A stretch of 64,000 nt of DNA, taken from contig JAVHKY010000003.1 of assembly GCA_035079385.1 (NCBI GenBank), positions 27,109,501 to 27,173,500 of the forward strand, read 5' to 3'. This document shows positions 10,741 to 23,279 of the stretch, piece by piece. The translations under genes were made by a program, and so were the position numbers. The number at the start of each line of letters is the position of its first letter. Within the stretch, counting starts at the first letter, position 1. Below the pieces are notes generated by a model. That model was given only the letters and a program-made list of their open reading frames with translations. It ran no database searches and had not been told where the DNA came from. Source of the stretch: Aspidiotus rigidus (Eukaryota > Arthropoda > Insecta > Hemiptera > Diaspididae).

Positions 10741-11694
10741 CTCATTAAAAATTACTTTGTGACTCAGTTATGAAGCGGTACAAACACGGCCTTGCAACCC
10801 AAAAGGTTCGCGGTTGATATCAACTTCGAGCAAGCGTTAACAGTAACAGGCTATTTCTCAAACAATCACTTCTAACATCGTACTATCTGTTAAGGTCACT
10901 GAGCCGATCAATCTGAATGTGGAACGAGTCTTATAATTTAGAAGTGAGGTTTACCAGCGGTATTTAAACGTTCAAACAGGCTTGTGCGGCAGACGAGAAG
11001 CTGTGGATCTGGTCTAGCGTCGTAAAGACTCGGTGAATCGGCTAAACCACTCAAGCACACGCGAAGGAAATTAACAAAAAACGAAGACTTCCTGAACAAA
11101 GTTGAATGAGGAATTTGGGGAACCTGTTTGATGCGAGGAAGTCGATTTTGAAATTGGGAATTGAATTGAAAATGGAGTCCCCAAAATAACGCAAACCAGT
11201 AGCCATCCTCTTTCCAACCTTCTTTTTTTTTTTTTTTTTTTCATCTTATGATTTACTTTCTTTAAATTCTAAAGAGCGATTAAATCATACTCTTTTAATA
11301 CAAGAAATCAAACTCGGCTCCAGTCCTTACAACGGATTGCTATGTCGGAGGACTATTGTTTTCACCTTTTTTTTTTTTTGTTTTTTTTTAAATTCATTTA
11401 TGCACGTGTATAATTTTTTCCCCTATTCTTTTTTTTTCTTCGTTTTTTTTGTTTGTTTTGTATTTTGTTTTGTTTTGTTTTTTTTTGTGTGTTTTTTTAT
11501 AATTTTTCTCTGGTTGGATGTAATAAAAAAAAAAAAAAAAAAACCTCGATACCTAATTGAAATTTTTTCAAACCTTCCTGCTATCACACTGCCGAAACCA
11601 AAAAAGCTAAAGAAGGAAGGGGAAGAGGAACAAGAAAATTTTCAATCTTTGAGCTATAGATATATGGCTATTGAGGAGGGAAGGGTTGAGTGAT
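10741..11694. other. No supported gene; homopolymer-rich
   Basis: Contains T-runs at 11221-11240 and 11365-11480 and an A-run at 11525-11543. The 118-aa ORF at 11337-11693 is a low-complexity Phe/Lys artefact of these runs. A fragment resembling the 45-bp family may lie at 11625-11690. Confidence 0.5.
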
Positions 11695-11706
11695 GTCATC
11701 AATTAG
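11695..11706. repeat. Left target-site duplication of fold-back PLE, third family
   Basis: GTCATCAATTAG here is repeated exactly at 12509-12520. Confidence 0.72.
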
Positions 11707-11947
11707 TTGAGAGAAAACCACTTGCGCGTAACGTTTAATTAATTTACCAAGTCACAATTTAGTAGGTCGAAAGTTTATAACTAAATTGAAGTCAAAAAAG
11801 TTTAAATCAAACTGAATTTTTTAGGTCGAAAGTCACAATAGAATTTAAATAAACAAAATAAAATAAAAATTAATTAATTAAATCAAATAAAATAAGTTGA
11901 ATTGAGCAAAAAATGAAGTAAGAAACGATTTCATCTGGTAAGTTACA

Positions 11948-11988
11948 GCGCGACCGGTTTCGACACGTCTGGCGTATCATCATCAGGC
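11948..11988 (-). ncRNA. Hammerhead-like ribozyme motif, left arm
   Basis: The minus strand reads CTGATGA, one unpaired T, stem II GATACG pairing with CGTGTC (one G-U) around loop CCAGA, then GAAA, then CCGG as a minimal stem III, then TC. All core positions fit the hammerhead consensus except the extra U. Stem I is short. Confidence 0.6.
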
Positions 11989-12242
11989 AAACTACAGTGA
12001 GAATAATTGCGGAAAAGAATGTACTTGTAATTTTTTTTGAACAGTAAGCTTAAGATCAACAAGATTAGTCATGAATTAATGTCTGGTGAGTAATTTAATA
12101 TGCAATGGACTATTGGACTGAAGTGTGTTGCTTCCATATCGTTCAGAGAATGATATACAATTTTATCGATATTATGGTGTCTGACAGTTTCTATTTATTC
12201 TAGACTTCGCTCGAGAGTGGAGGAGCTTCGGTGTAATTTTTC

Positions 12243-12284
12243 GCCTGATGATGATACGCCAGACGAATCGAAACCGGTCGCGCT
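12243..12284 (+). ncRNA. Hammerhead-like ribozyme motif, right arm
   Basis: Sense-strand copy of the motif at 11948-11988. CTGATGA, extra T, then GAT pairing with ATC in a weakened stem II, GAAA, CCGG and TC. The expected cleavage C is at 12279. Confidence 0.55.
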
Positions 12285-12508
12285 AATAATAATTTATCAA
12301 GTGAAATCGTTTCTTACTTTATGTTTTGCTTAATTTAACCTATTTTATTTGATTTATTTAATTAATTTTTATTTTATTTTCTTAATTTAGATTCTAATGT
12401 GACTTTCGACCTACAAAATTTTGACTTGGTAAATTAATCAAACGTTACGTGCCTAAATGGTTTTCCCATCTCAATTGAAATGGTTCGTACCTTAGAGGAT
12501 CGAATTAA

Positions 12509-12520
12509 GTCATCAATTAG
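12509..12520. repeat. Right target-site duplication of fold-back PLE, third family
   Basis: Exact 12-bp copy of 11695-11706. Confidence 0.72.
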
Positions 12521-14980
12521 AGTTTAAGTGTGTAGTTTCATAGCTGGGGATCCTAAAACTCACTGCTCTTTTCGACTCGAGAATCCGAAAAAGATTGAAT
12601 TCTCAATACTCGAGGTACAATTTGCTGGACTGAATAACAACACGAGCTGTACCTTCACGTATATATAAACAATAAAAATAGAAAAATTTCGATGATGGGC
12701 TATAAATAGGTATGATGAAAAGTAAGACTTGAAAAAGTTTTCACCTCTCAGAATGGATGGCTGTCGGATGATAGAAATCGAAAAATCAATTGTTTCAGAA
12801 TCGATTTTGTTCCGAGTACTGAGCTTTCTTCCTTCATCGCAGATTATGATGAAGCAATCTTCTAAATATGTACTTTCAAGATCTGTTCCCCGCAGAAGAA
12901 ACGGAAGCTACGTATGATACTTTGAAAACGGAAGCTACTAAAAAATATACTACCTACATCTCAATTCTGCATTCCCTGTTAACACCCACATATTTTCATG
13001 CTCAACTGCATAAGAATTAGAAATAATTACTGCACTTCACAGTCGAGAAACCCTCAAAAAAAGTCAAACTGTCACATTGTACAAATAAGTTAGAACAACT
13101 GTCAACACCAGTCTGCATCTATCTTTAATAATTACAAGATCACGCTCTCAAATATTTGATTTCAATTTTGTACAATTCCGTCAGCTGAGGTGGGAAGAAG
13201 TTAATAAACGACTTCCACAAGAACACTTGACTTCCGATTGACTCGTACTGTATATTATTAATTTGCATTTCGTTAGCTCGTTTCCGTCGCATCAACTGTA
13301 AATCATCCGTCGTTAGAGAAGGATATACACAACGTGCACATGGTTGGCGAACCGACATTTACTATAATCCCCGAAGATTCGGAAGCGTACATGGATGTGC
13401 ATTCGTACCCATATATAATTATTGTGAGAAGACCCCGGTAACGTAAACAGGGCGTCAAGAGAGTAAAAGCAAATAACAGATTCGGTCATTTGGCCGGCTC
13501 AGATAAAGACACCCGAGAAGAAAACGCAGCCTGCGCGTGAGAGAGCGTCGACGAATAATGAAATTTCGTCCGACGACAATAAAAAGCCGCCGAAAATAAA
13601 TAAAAGCGAAACGCGTACCAAAAGCAAAAAACAACGGCAACAAATTTAATGACAGGATAAAATGAAATCGATTCTTACGCAGCGAAAACTTTCCATAGGT
13701 ACAACGCCGATGTGGTACAGTATCAGATTGACGTGTGAAGAGATGGTAAAAATTTTAAATTCGCTGGTCATCTCCGGCGCTCGGTCCGTGAACTCTTTCA
13801 ATAATAAGATATACGTATTTTTTCGACGACGTTGGCTCGAATTTATTAGTCGGGGACATTGTTTTACATCGAACTCTAATCCAGTATACCAGCGAGAAAA
13901 TGCGCCACGTTTCCATCGTCACGTCTTTCCTGGCCTACGTTCGCGTTTATACACTGCTAAAGGCGGCCTTTGAATTTGTTTTCAAGGTTTTGTCGTCGTA
14001 CATGTCAGCCACCGGATGAATTTATAAAATGGAGAAGTATCGATGGAAGTGAAATGCGGTATGTTTCCTTACACGCCTGCTCTGTGTTTACGTCCCATTC
14101 CGAATATTTTGGAGACTTCAAATTCAGTCGAGTTAAAATGAAGAGGAAAGTAAGAAACCTCCTGTTCTCGAATGGTGAATACAGAAATGATTATAAAAAT
14201 TTAATTAAAAGGTTTTCCGCTTTTTCGTCGATGTCTTAATATAAAAGTGAGAAAAAATTGGAAGAATAAAAGAGGAACAGAAAATTTGAAGTTTATTAAA
14301 ATGATATTTAGGAAGAAGAGTTTCAACTCTCTACGCTTCCGGTCACCCAACGTAGCCAAACTAATCTTTTTTTCAATATAACTAATGAAATAAATTCTTG
14401 ACCATAAGCCATCTAGTAAAATACGGGTACCGTTCTTTCATTATTTTAAATCTGTTTGAAAAAATGAGGAATAAAAATAATAAGCGCAGGATTGTACAAG
14501 CGGGTAAAGTGACGTTTAAACGGGTTGCGAAGGTTTCCCGTCCCCAGCAGAACGCGAGTGTCGGGAACACAACGAGTTGAAAGCTCACTTGACCCGCGAG
14601 TCCAATATGACATTTTATTCACTAGTTTACTCACGCAGTAGAATAAACAATTACATATATGAAAAAATATTTTAAAAGTTGAGAATTTAAATTGAGGAAG
14701 AAGGGAAGAAATTTAAAAAATTTATTGTAAGTATTGATCAACAGCAGGGGGTGCAGGGCGGAATATCTGGAGACTTGAGTATAGTACTTAGATGACGAGT
14801 TTTTCTTGTGATGACTGGATAACTACTGTACTGATGATAAATGACTCTGTATTTGATAGGCTCTACGTTTGGGTCGGAGTTACAAGTTTCAGTAAGAAGA
14901 GAGGAGTGTGATAGAGTCGTTCCGCGTCACTGAAAAAGGTGTCTCGGAGAGTTTTAGCGGGGAACCCGCTATCCCTTTTG
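12521..14980. other. No supported gene
   Basis: About 2.4 kb without a recognisable repeat or domain. The stretch at 13400-14000 has more CpG than its surroundings and a few ORFs near 100 aa (for example 13662-13973 on the plus strand), but none shows a known motif, splice context or similarity that I recognise. It is a candidate unique host sequence. Confidence 0.4.
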
Positions 14981-15200
14981 TTGGGGGTACTACCAGGAAA
15001 TTTTCGTCCGCGGGCGCGAGCCAGGTTGATGACGTCATGGAGAGGGGAGGGGGACTTAGAGAAATTCCTACCTCCGAGCTTTATATGATAGGAGGGGGAC
15101 TTAGAAAAATTTTGACTTTCTAGCTATATGATAGAAGGGGGACATAGAAAAATTCCGACCCTCGAGCTATATATGATAGGAGGGGGACTTGGAAAGACGA
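14981..15200 (+). repeat. Decayed 45-bp units
   Basis: About three eroded units at 15045-15195 (GGAGGGGGACTTAGA, ATATGATAGGAGG) preceded by a GC-richer segment that loosely resembles 50395-50465. No A or B end was recognised nearby. Confidence 0.65.
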
Positions 15201-18200
15201 CGGCTTCCTTGAAATTGCAGTGCATTCAAGTTGTCACGTCATGATTTTCAGGACTTGGAAAAACTTCAGGCTCTAGGGGACTCGGGACGTCTAATTTTTT
15301 TCTGTTTCTGATAGTTCTCAGAAAAAAAAAATCTGTCAAGCAACGAATCTTTTTCACGGAAATCACTGAAAACTTTCATGGTAAGAATTTCGAGCTCAAA
15401 ATTTTGTCCCGTCTCACTACTCATACGTATGGCTCAAAAAACCCAAGTTCCCTATCTACAGGAGTTTCTAGTCCCTAAATCAGGTCAGCCGTTCGTATCA
15501 TGATCTGAACGCTTGAGAAAGCTGGAATTTTGACAGCAAGTCCTCCGCTACACCTAATGATCACCGCTCTTTTCGCTGGCTGGGTCACATACTTGTGGAC
15601 TTACTGGGGACAGAACTGCAGAAAGTCAACATAGCAAACATGGAGTTTTTGCAGAGTACCTTTCGAGGAGGAAACGTCCCTGCGGCGACCCTGCACAAGG
15701 GGCTGACTACCTGCTCACCTCGCAACAACAGCCGACTAATTGATTGGACTAACGCAAATACGAGGTCCCAGCTCTGTGGAAAGAGGAGAACCCGCACTTC
15801 ACCAGTACTTACCGGCACCAACGATGACCTGTGCACTGAACAGGTCCTGCCTATCGCATTCCGGGTTTTAATCATCTTCCCGACTGGCCTGAACTTAGTC
15901 TAGACCGTGACCTCAGGTGACAGCTGAGAAGAGAAAAAAGTGGTTTAGTGGAACATAACTCGGGGTCTCCTCTACTTTTATCCCTAGACATTGGGTTAGA
16001 ACCTTAGTTTCAAGTTGTAAAATCTGGAAATACACCCGCCATCCCCAAGTCAGGTGGCATTCTTTCGTTCACGCTTTGAGGATGGTTGCTTAACCGAAAA
16101 CGCTCGGCGACTGTAACAGTGTTTCTCATGGTTTTTGTAATTTTATACTCGCCTTTCCCTCATATGTTGAACACTACGGTGGGACGTCGGTTCAGAGAGT
16201 CATTGATGTCTCTATTGAGGTTCTCTGGTGCTTTTTCAACATACTACTCCCCTCATTAGACATTAAGTTGGTACAAACCGCAGCGTGGGTCAGCACCCGG
16301 CGTCGAGATAGGTTATAAACATGTCGTTTTCACGGAATAAACTACTCCCGTTTGCAGGGCCGTATTCAGAGGGCAGGAGTCCCGTGATCTCGGCCCTCCA
16401 AAATAAGGGGACCTCCACATTTTCTTCTCGATCTTTTTTTCAATTTGTGTTTTTTTTTCTCGCGAGTCGAGAAAAAATTGAAAATATTATACTTCAGTGT
16501 TCGCTATTTTTCAAGCCTACAATGAGCGGAGACGGCACTGTGAAAAGAGATACAGTCTTGCTGGTTAAGTTGGTTTCTATCTTTTCAACTAAACAAGTCA
16601 AAGCATATGAATTTTCTGTTCAGTCATCAAATAAATGAGGTATTGTTCAGCTAATTTGCAAGAGTATCACAATGAAGGTGGCACGAGAATGTCCATCCCT
16701 TGACGAGGAAGTCGAGAGACTCTCGAATATATCATAGAAACCTCTTAACGTCTTTTTATGTTGTCAAAGAGGCCAGACAAGTAAAATCTCCTTCGTACAT
16801 AATCATTTAGAGTTCGTCTCTTCCTAATGTATGAAAACACATAAGTCCTTTTCCTCCTTATTCATAGTTGTGAACTTGAAATTTTTCAAATTCGTAATAT
16901 TTTCACGACGTCACACCTGTCCGTTGGTAACTCGAGACACTATCGCAGTAAAAAAGGTACATTTCCTCTTTCGAGACGGCAAAATGCTCTCTATCAAGTC
17001 CTTTTTGTTTTCATTCTAAACAACCTCGATGTTAACTAGTCATAAATTTACACGCTCCGGTTACAAACAAAAAAATCTGCGGATGCAGGAAACGATAGAA
17101 TAGGAAAAATATAAACCTTCTTCACCTAAAATTACGGCAAAAGAACTTAAGTTCCGAAAGTTTTGTTTGTTGACCTTAGTTTTTCCGATAAACACTTCGG
17201 ACAGCGATGCTTTCTTTCCAGGAAAATAGGAGACGAAGGAAACTTTAGACCTGATATTCCTACACGACCGTTTTTCCATCATTTAAACCAATTTTCCGCG
17301 AAGCCGACTTTGACGAAATTAAATCATAAGATTCAATTTTTTACAGTAGACGAGTTTTTTGAATATCTTTTATAATATAGGCACGCCTACACCTTTCGAA
17401 CATATATAGTTATTTAATATTTTATTTCGCTATGATATGCCGCGCTCTGTCTATGGGTGCAAATCGCGATAACGCGTCGCTATCGGGTGATGTTTTTTTT
17501 TTCTTTCCGCTCGAGAGGTATTTCTCAGGGAAAATTTTTCTGGTCTACGATATCTACTTTTTCAATTTATTTTACGAAGTTTTCCAGCATAACGATATCA
17601 GCGAACGAAATCAGATTTTTCCAAAAATGAATTCTTCCGAGCAACCAAATTCGATTTCTTTTCACTTTTTTTTCTTTTCTTCTCTTTCTTAAAGTACTTG
17701 AGAATACTTTATATGAAAGTGAGGAAAAGTTTTTCGAAGTGCGCCCACCTCTACGGCATCCGATATCATTGGAGAAGTACGAGGCACGTTCGAGGGATCC
17801 GCGAATAATTACCTCTTGTTCGTCTTCCCAATGTCAGCCAAATGTCGGTGGGCTAAGAAAGAAAGAAAAAGTTCACCCGGCGATAAGTACACATGCAATT
17901 TGATTCGTGTTTACGAAATTGGCAACAATCGCGAGAAAGCTATGCACGAACAGATTGTATGTCGTGTGAATACACGCATGAGAACGTTGACGTTCTTTAA
18001 CTTTTGGTAAATGCTAAATTGGTGATTGAAATATTCCGTATGGGCGCGAGATCAATTCATTCTATCAAGATGAGGTAGCCCCCCATGCATGTGAAATTGG
18101 GAGAAAAAAACTTCACCTAGATAATGTCTTTATGAATTGACGTGCGTACCCAGCTGGTATATTTTTAAATACACTGTAGAAAATTTTGTGAATGAGTTCG

Positions 18201-18990
18201 CCAGCGTTACGAGTGAAGAGCCTCTCGCATAGAAAAAGATGTTGGCCACGAAGAGGAAAGCGTGGAGGCTGTCCATCTACATGCAGTATTTCACGGTCGA
18301 TGACGGTGTTTGTCGTTTCTACGTAAATTCATTAATGTTTAACTATTTTTTGACAAATAGCGGATAAAAATAATAAATGAGGAGGCAGAGGTGGCGACGA
18401 CAAAATGAAAAAAAAGAAAAAACGATAAAAATAAAGCGCTGCAATTAGGTAAAAAAGGAAATACGATTACATGAGCTAGATTGAAAAGGTAATAACAACA
18501 GCTGGTGGTTTGAAATTCCGTTATTTTAGACCGAGACATACGTCATTCGTCATTTTTGTTTTTTTTCCTTGATGTTCGTTCGTCTCGTTTGTAAGTGAAT
18601 GATTTCTTCACGAACCATAAAAAGTTCAAAATATTTCGCCAAATGTCATTAACAATATTGGCGAATGAGAATTATTATTAATGATGACAGATGAACTTCC
18701 TGAAGAAAAGTTTTTGAAGATTTGACATGCTTTTCAAAGTAATGAACGAGCATAAATAATTATAATCAGTCGACTCTGGGCCACGGATCGAACTCTTCCC
18801 ACCTCTCATTGCAAAAATTTTCAAATAGGCTGTATAGCATGAAATCTCGGGGACAATTTGCAGGTCATTTCCATTAGCTATCGAGAAAGGTCGGGGGGGG
18901 GGAGGTTGCAGCAAACATTGAAAGATACCTCATGAGACAAAGAACTACACATACGAATTTTCACAATTAACCCTAATGTACTATGTGCCC
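15201..18990. other. No supported gene
   Basis: About 3.8 kb. A 102-aa plus-strand ORF at 15595-15903 continues an open stretch containing RWLGHIL, a word also seen near LINE RT C-termini, but the rest is not recognisable and the call stays open. The remainder is AT-rich with T-runs (16434-16460, 17490-17502) and no detectable element ends. Confidence 0.4.
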
Positions 18991-19412
18991 AGAAAGAGAG
19001 TTTTTGAAAAAATCGCCGCGCGCCGTCCTGCGAAAAACTTGAAAACATTTCGACTATCAAGGTATATATATGATAGGAGAAGGAGTTAGAAAAATTTCGA
19101 CCTTCGAGCTATATACGATAGGAGGACGACTTAGAAAAATGTTGACTCTCAAGCTATACAATATGATAGGAAGGCGACTTAGAAACATTTAGAACTCCGA
19201 GCTATATTATGATAGGAGGGGGACTCTCGAGATATACATTCCGAAGTGCCTAAAATAGATCCAGGTCACTGATGATGTCCTATTTTATTCTAGGTATATA
19301 GTAGGTCTAGGCCTCCTTCATGCTAGCTTTATACTAGGTCTAGGCTCGCTTGACCAAAACAAAACAGGTTGCCTGCGTTCCTCGTTCAACTTCGTTAAGG
19401 AAGCCGTCGTTT
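18991..19412 (-). mobile_element. HINE-like repeat copy with decayed 45-bp units
   Basis: On the minus strand, end A lies at 19360-19412 (reverse complement of AACGACGGCTTCCTTAACGA, then GGGAACCTG with changes). An eroded end B with its CCGCGCGCCG stretch lies near 19000-19040. Four to five decayed 45-bp units lie between, at 19045-19230. The B tip (the AACAGG hairpin) is lost. Confidence 0.55.
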
Positions 19413-20054
19413 TAGAAGAGGAGATTACATTTTCTTCTTGAATAATCTCAATGGTACAGGTGTTTTTATTAAATTTCTTCTTGAGAAAACGACTTAACAC
19501 AAGAATGAGAACCACCTCCTTTGGTGGCTAATTCCTGTCCTCAAACCCCTAAAATAGCTAAATTCATATACAAACAACAAATCAACGGAATAATTTCTAC
19601 AGAATTTTTCTTCAATTTTCTTTACTACGTGGATGGGTCCAAATCAGGACCTAGAACGAATATACGTATGTAGTTTTCATTTAAAGTAATATCTCACTCT
19701 TCCATATGAAAAACTTCGTTCGCTTCCATATTCATCGCTGACTGCTCCCCCCCCCTCTCTCTCTCTCTCTCTCATTCTTACGTATTTGCTGTACAAGATA
19801 CTCTTTCTAATTATCCTATTGTCTAACGAATCCTCATTCTTATACAGCTTCAAGTTCTTTCTCATCGACCATTTGTTTTCTATGAGGATACCGGGACACG
19901 TGACCTTCAAACATGCCGAAAACCAGCCACTGCATTCACCTTCCAGACTTATCCTTCCCCTTTCCCTCGTGCGATTACTGCTCCCTCATCCTCGCCTACT
20001 GACATAACTTCAAGTCCTCTATAAACTTCAATAAGCGCCGATCCATCAAAAAAA
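19413..20054. other. No supported gene; CT microsatellite
   Basis: Contains a C-run followed by a (CT)n tract at 19747-19775. No recognisable coding or element ends. Confidence 0.5.
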
Positions 20055-20568
20055 AACGACGGCTTCCTTAACGAAGTTAAACGAGGAACGCAGGGAACCT
20101 GTTTTATGAGTCAAATAGGATTTGGTATTGAAAATTCAAGGAAGCCTAGACCTAGATAAAGCTAGTATAAAGAAGGCCTGGACGTAAAATAAGCCTAGTA
20201 TAATGTAGTCCAAGTTTTTCTCAAATCTCGAGCTATTTATGATAGGAGGGAGACTTGGGAAAATTTGTCCCCTATCATATATAGCTCGCGAGTCAAAAGT
20301 TTTCCAAGTCCCTCTTCTATCATATATAGCTTCAGATTCGAAATTTTTTCTAAGTCCCTCTCCTATCATATATGGCTCGAGAGTCGAAATTTTTTCAAGT
20401 CCCTCTCCTATCATATATGGCTCGAGGGTCAAAATTTTTTCCAAGTCCCCCTCCTATCATATGTTCTCGAGAGTCGAAATTTTTCCAAGTTCTTCGCTGG
20501 ACGGCGCACCGCGCACGGCGCACGCCAGATTTCTCAAATAGCCCCCCATAAAACAGGTTCCCTGTTAA
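20055..20568 (+). mobile_element. HINE-like repeat copy, complete A to B
   Basis: End A starts at 20055 and continues into the family-specific internal segment with repeated AAGCCTAGACCTAG and TATAAGAAGGCC-like words (20140-20215). About five 45-bp units in reverse orientation follow (20240-20480). The GC-rich block and end B close at 20568 with the AACAGG/CCTGTT hairpin. This is one of the most complete copies. Confidence 0.65.
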
Positions 20569-20740
20569 AACTCCAGATTCTTGGTCTATCTCAAGTCACC
20601 CTTACCAACGCCGAAAAATCATCCCAACCCATCTCCGAGTTGGTCATACCCGTCTCACCTATTCTTTCCTTTTTTACGCCTTTCACCCCCTCTCCTTAAT
20701 GCATATACTCCAATGTAAAGGATCCATCAATTCAACTTTT

Positions 20741-20864
20741 TAACAGGGAACCTGTTTTATGGGGGGCTTTTTGAGAAATTTTCCGTGCGCCGTGCGCCGT
20801 CCAGCAAAAAACTTAGAAAAATTTCGACTCTCGAGCTACACATGATAGAAGGGGGACTTGGAAA
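20741..20864 (-). repeat. End B plus one or two 45-bp units, cut by the next element
   Basis: Inverted end B (20741-20810) is followed by a 45-bp unit and then directly by end A of the 20865 element, at an A-run inside the unit. This looks like insertion of one family member into the minisatellite of another. Confidence 0.6.
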
Positions 20865-21204
20865 AACGACGGCTTCCTTAACGAAGTTAAACGAGGAACG
20901 CAGGGAACCTGTTTTATGAGTCAAATGGGATTTGGTATTGAAAATTCAAGGAAGCCTAGACCTAGATAAAGCTAGTGTATAGAAGGCCCAGACCTACTAT
21001 AAGCCTAGTATAATATAGTTTAAGAAACTAAATTTTTCTCGAATCTCCACTATATATGATAGCTCGAGAGTTGAAATTTTTCTTAGTCCCTTTCATATCA
21101 TATATAGCTCGAGAGTCGAAATTATTTCCAAGTCCCTCTCATATTATATATAGCTCGAGAGTCGACATTTTTACAAGTCCCCCTCATAAATAGCTCGAGA
21201 GTCG

Positions 21205-21610
21205 AAATTTTAACAGGGAACCTGTTCTATGGGGGACTTTTTCAGAAATTTGCCGTGCGCCGTCCGCCGTCCGCCGTCCGGCGAAAAACTTGGAAAAAAT
21301 TCGACTCTCGAGCCATATATGATGGGAGGGGGACTTGGAAATAGTTTCAACTCTCGAGCTATATATGATAGGAGGGGGACTTGTAAAAATGTCGACTCTC
21401 GAGCTATATATGATATGAAAGGGACTTGGAAAAATTTCAACTCTTGAGCTATCATATATAGCTCGAGAGTCGAAATTTTTACAAGTCCCGTTCCCATCAT
21501 ATATGGCTCGAGAGTCGAAATTTTTCCAAGTTTTTCGCTGGACGGCGGACGGTGCACGGCGCACGGCAAATTTCTGAAAAAGTCCCCCATAGAACAGGTT
21601 CCCTGTTAAA
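21205..21610. repeat. 400-bp palindrome with end B at both tips
   Basis: End B begins on both sides (TTAACAGGGAACCTGTT at the left, its complement at the right), each followed inward by the CCGTGCGCCG block and 45-bp units. The orientation flips near 21450. The flanks are also 45-bp units in opposite orientations, so the palindrome extends outward in both directions. Confidence 0.7.
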
Positions 21611-21713
21611 ATTTCGACTCTCGAGCTATATATGAGGGGGGCTTGGAAAAATGTCGACTCTCGGACTATATATGATAGGAGGGGGACTTGAAAATAATTC
21701 GAGCTATATATGA

Positions 21714-21735
21714 CTAGCGGTTGGCTGACCGCTAG
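21714..21735. repeat. Short perfect hairpin
   Basis: CTAGCGGT and ACCGCTAG form an 8-bp stem with a 6-nt loop, at the end of the decayed 45-bp run. Three to four repeats of a GTATCTGTGTTTTATAG-like word follow at 21752-21805. Confidence 0.6.
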
Positions 21736-21914
21736 CTGTGTGTTGAGTAGATATCTGTGTTTTATAGGTATCTGTATCTTATAGGTATGTGTGTTTTGTA
21801 GGTATCTTGGAATTCAGATGAATTTTTAAAAAAGAAACAGTGGAAAGAGTTTTGCAAAATTCACAACTATTCAGTTCAAAAATAAGAAAATAGACACCAA
21901 AAACTGCGACTGTA

Positions 21915-22673
21915 CAGTGGAACCTTTGTAAGTCGAACCCACGTAAGTCGAAAAACCCTGTAAGTCGACGTAAAACTGATTTCCCTTGAAAGTCCCATAA
22001 CACTCAATGTAAAATTAAACCATGTATGTCAAAATTTTGTAGTCGTAACTCGAAATGAATTTATTGCGTTTTGAAGAAGAAAAGACTCTATAAGTCGTAC
22101 GTTGTCCCATTTTCGACTGCATAACTCGAAGCACAACCGGATTAAACTCTATACGTCGAACGTGGTTCAACTTTTGATTGTGTATCTCGAAATACAGTTC
22201 TGTACCATCTCATAATTACACCATGAAAGAGGCGAAAACAGCTGTCCACATTTTGCAATCTTTTTTTGAACAATCCGATAATGTGGATAACGACGTATTT
22301 TTAACTTTACTGAATGTTGATAATTTTGTCGATTTGAACCGTGAAAGTAGAATGAAGCAAACTTCGATCGAAGATTATTTTTCCCGCGATTAAATTTCAT
22401 TTTCTTTTAAAAGACAATTACAGCTCGTTGGTCCTTATTTATGTATGTACATGTACAAACTATACAATAAAAGTGTACCTATGTATGTACTTGAGAAAAA
22501 AAAAATTATTTTAGAAAAAATTCGCATATGAACAGCTATATTTTTGAAAAACTGCATAACTCGAAAATACATCGTAATTCAACTCTTTAACTCGAAACTA
22601 CAGTACTCGAAAAACCCTATAAGTCGAAATGCTGTGTGTTTCCCTCCAGATTCGACTTACAAAGGTTCCACTG
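21915..22673 (+). mobile_element. pogo/Tigger-type DNA transposon, internally deleted
   Basis: Terminal inverted repeats of about 23 bp start CAGTGGAACCTTTGTAAGTC at 21915 and end at 22673. Both flanks have TA (21913-21914 and 22674-22675), the target duplication of the Tc1/mariner-pogo group. Repeats of TAAGTCGAA lie just inside both ends. At 759 bp it is far shorter than an autonomous element (usually over 2 kb) and keeps only a transposase tail, so it is non-autonomous. Confidence 0.85.
22178..22393 (+). pseudogene. Tigger/pogo transposase C-terminal remnant
   Basis: The open frame of 71 codons ends MKQTSIEDYFSRD and a stop. The pattern (ALETLxxFFEQ-like helix, acidic stretch with LLNVDNF, then KQT-I-DYF before the stop) fits the end of pogo/Tigger/jerky-type DDE transposases. 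The DNA-binding and catalytic domains are missing; sequence between the left inverted repeat and this tail is non-coding. The first Met is not a real start. It lies in the sense direction within the 21915-22673 element. Confidence 0.6.
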
Positions 22674-23279
22674 TACTTATAAAATATCAAAGTTCCGAGT
22701 CGCACAAAAATAAAATCACCAAATTAAATTTTTTACACACTAATTCACTTGAGAGCTGACTTAACGCGTGAAGCCTGTATTCATCGCAGCAGAATACAGA
22801 CAAATCCATTGACATTTTGCCAGTCCCTAAGAAAACACACGGACAACAGGTAAAAAAAAGGGTAATTTCCGCTAGCCCATACGCAGTGCGCACCGTGTCT
22901 AGACATTGGTTCTTGTATGAGATACCGGATGTAAAATCCTTTATGTAGGTGTTTTTAAAACTGTGAATAAAATAACTTGCTTAGTATGGAAGTACAGCGA
23001 ATACTGTAGTCACAAAATTTCCTCCTAAAAATCTGGAACCGGGCTCATTCGAAAGGAAATTACAGGGGCTACAATTTTTCTTCTCTTCAATTTTTCATAA
23101 AAATGAGTTATACTCGAGTTATCACAATAATTCAATTCTCGAAACTGCGCCACTCAACGGCGCGTAGGTCTAACGTACATGGCAAGCTACACCACCACGT
23201 TTTTTTATATTGAAAAAAGTCATTGTTTTCGCCCTTTTTTGAAATTACTCAGCACCTCCCCGTCAAATTTTTATTTTTA

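Larger units (their letters stand above)
11707..12508 (+). mobile_element. Fold-back PLE-like insertion, third family
   Basis: The left arm (11707-about 11990) and right arm (about 12242-12477) are reverse complements, allowing for an extra piece in the left arm. They share AACGTTT(A/G)ATTAATTTAC, the GTAGGTCGAAAG block, an AT-rich stretch and GTAAGAAACGATTTCA. Each arm holds a hammerhead-like motif. A tail of about 31 bp (12478-12508) follows the right arm only, and a 12-bp target duplication bounds the whole. This is the same layout as the PLE insertions at 3665-4424 and 51495-54560. No RT coding is seen in the 250-bp middle, so PLE origin rests on architecture and ribozyme motif. Confidence 0.7.

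Noticed and set aside
11337..11693. 118-aa hydrophobic ORF
   Set aside because: Made of poly-T and poly-A runs giving Phe and Lys tracts; low complexity.
21205..21610. Assembly artefact as the sole explanation for the palindrome
   Set aside because: Arms differ in sequence and in repeat composition, so it is not a simple mirrored read, though long-read confirmation is still wanted.
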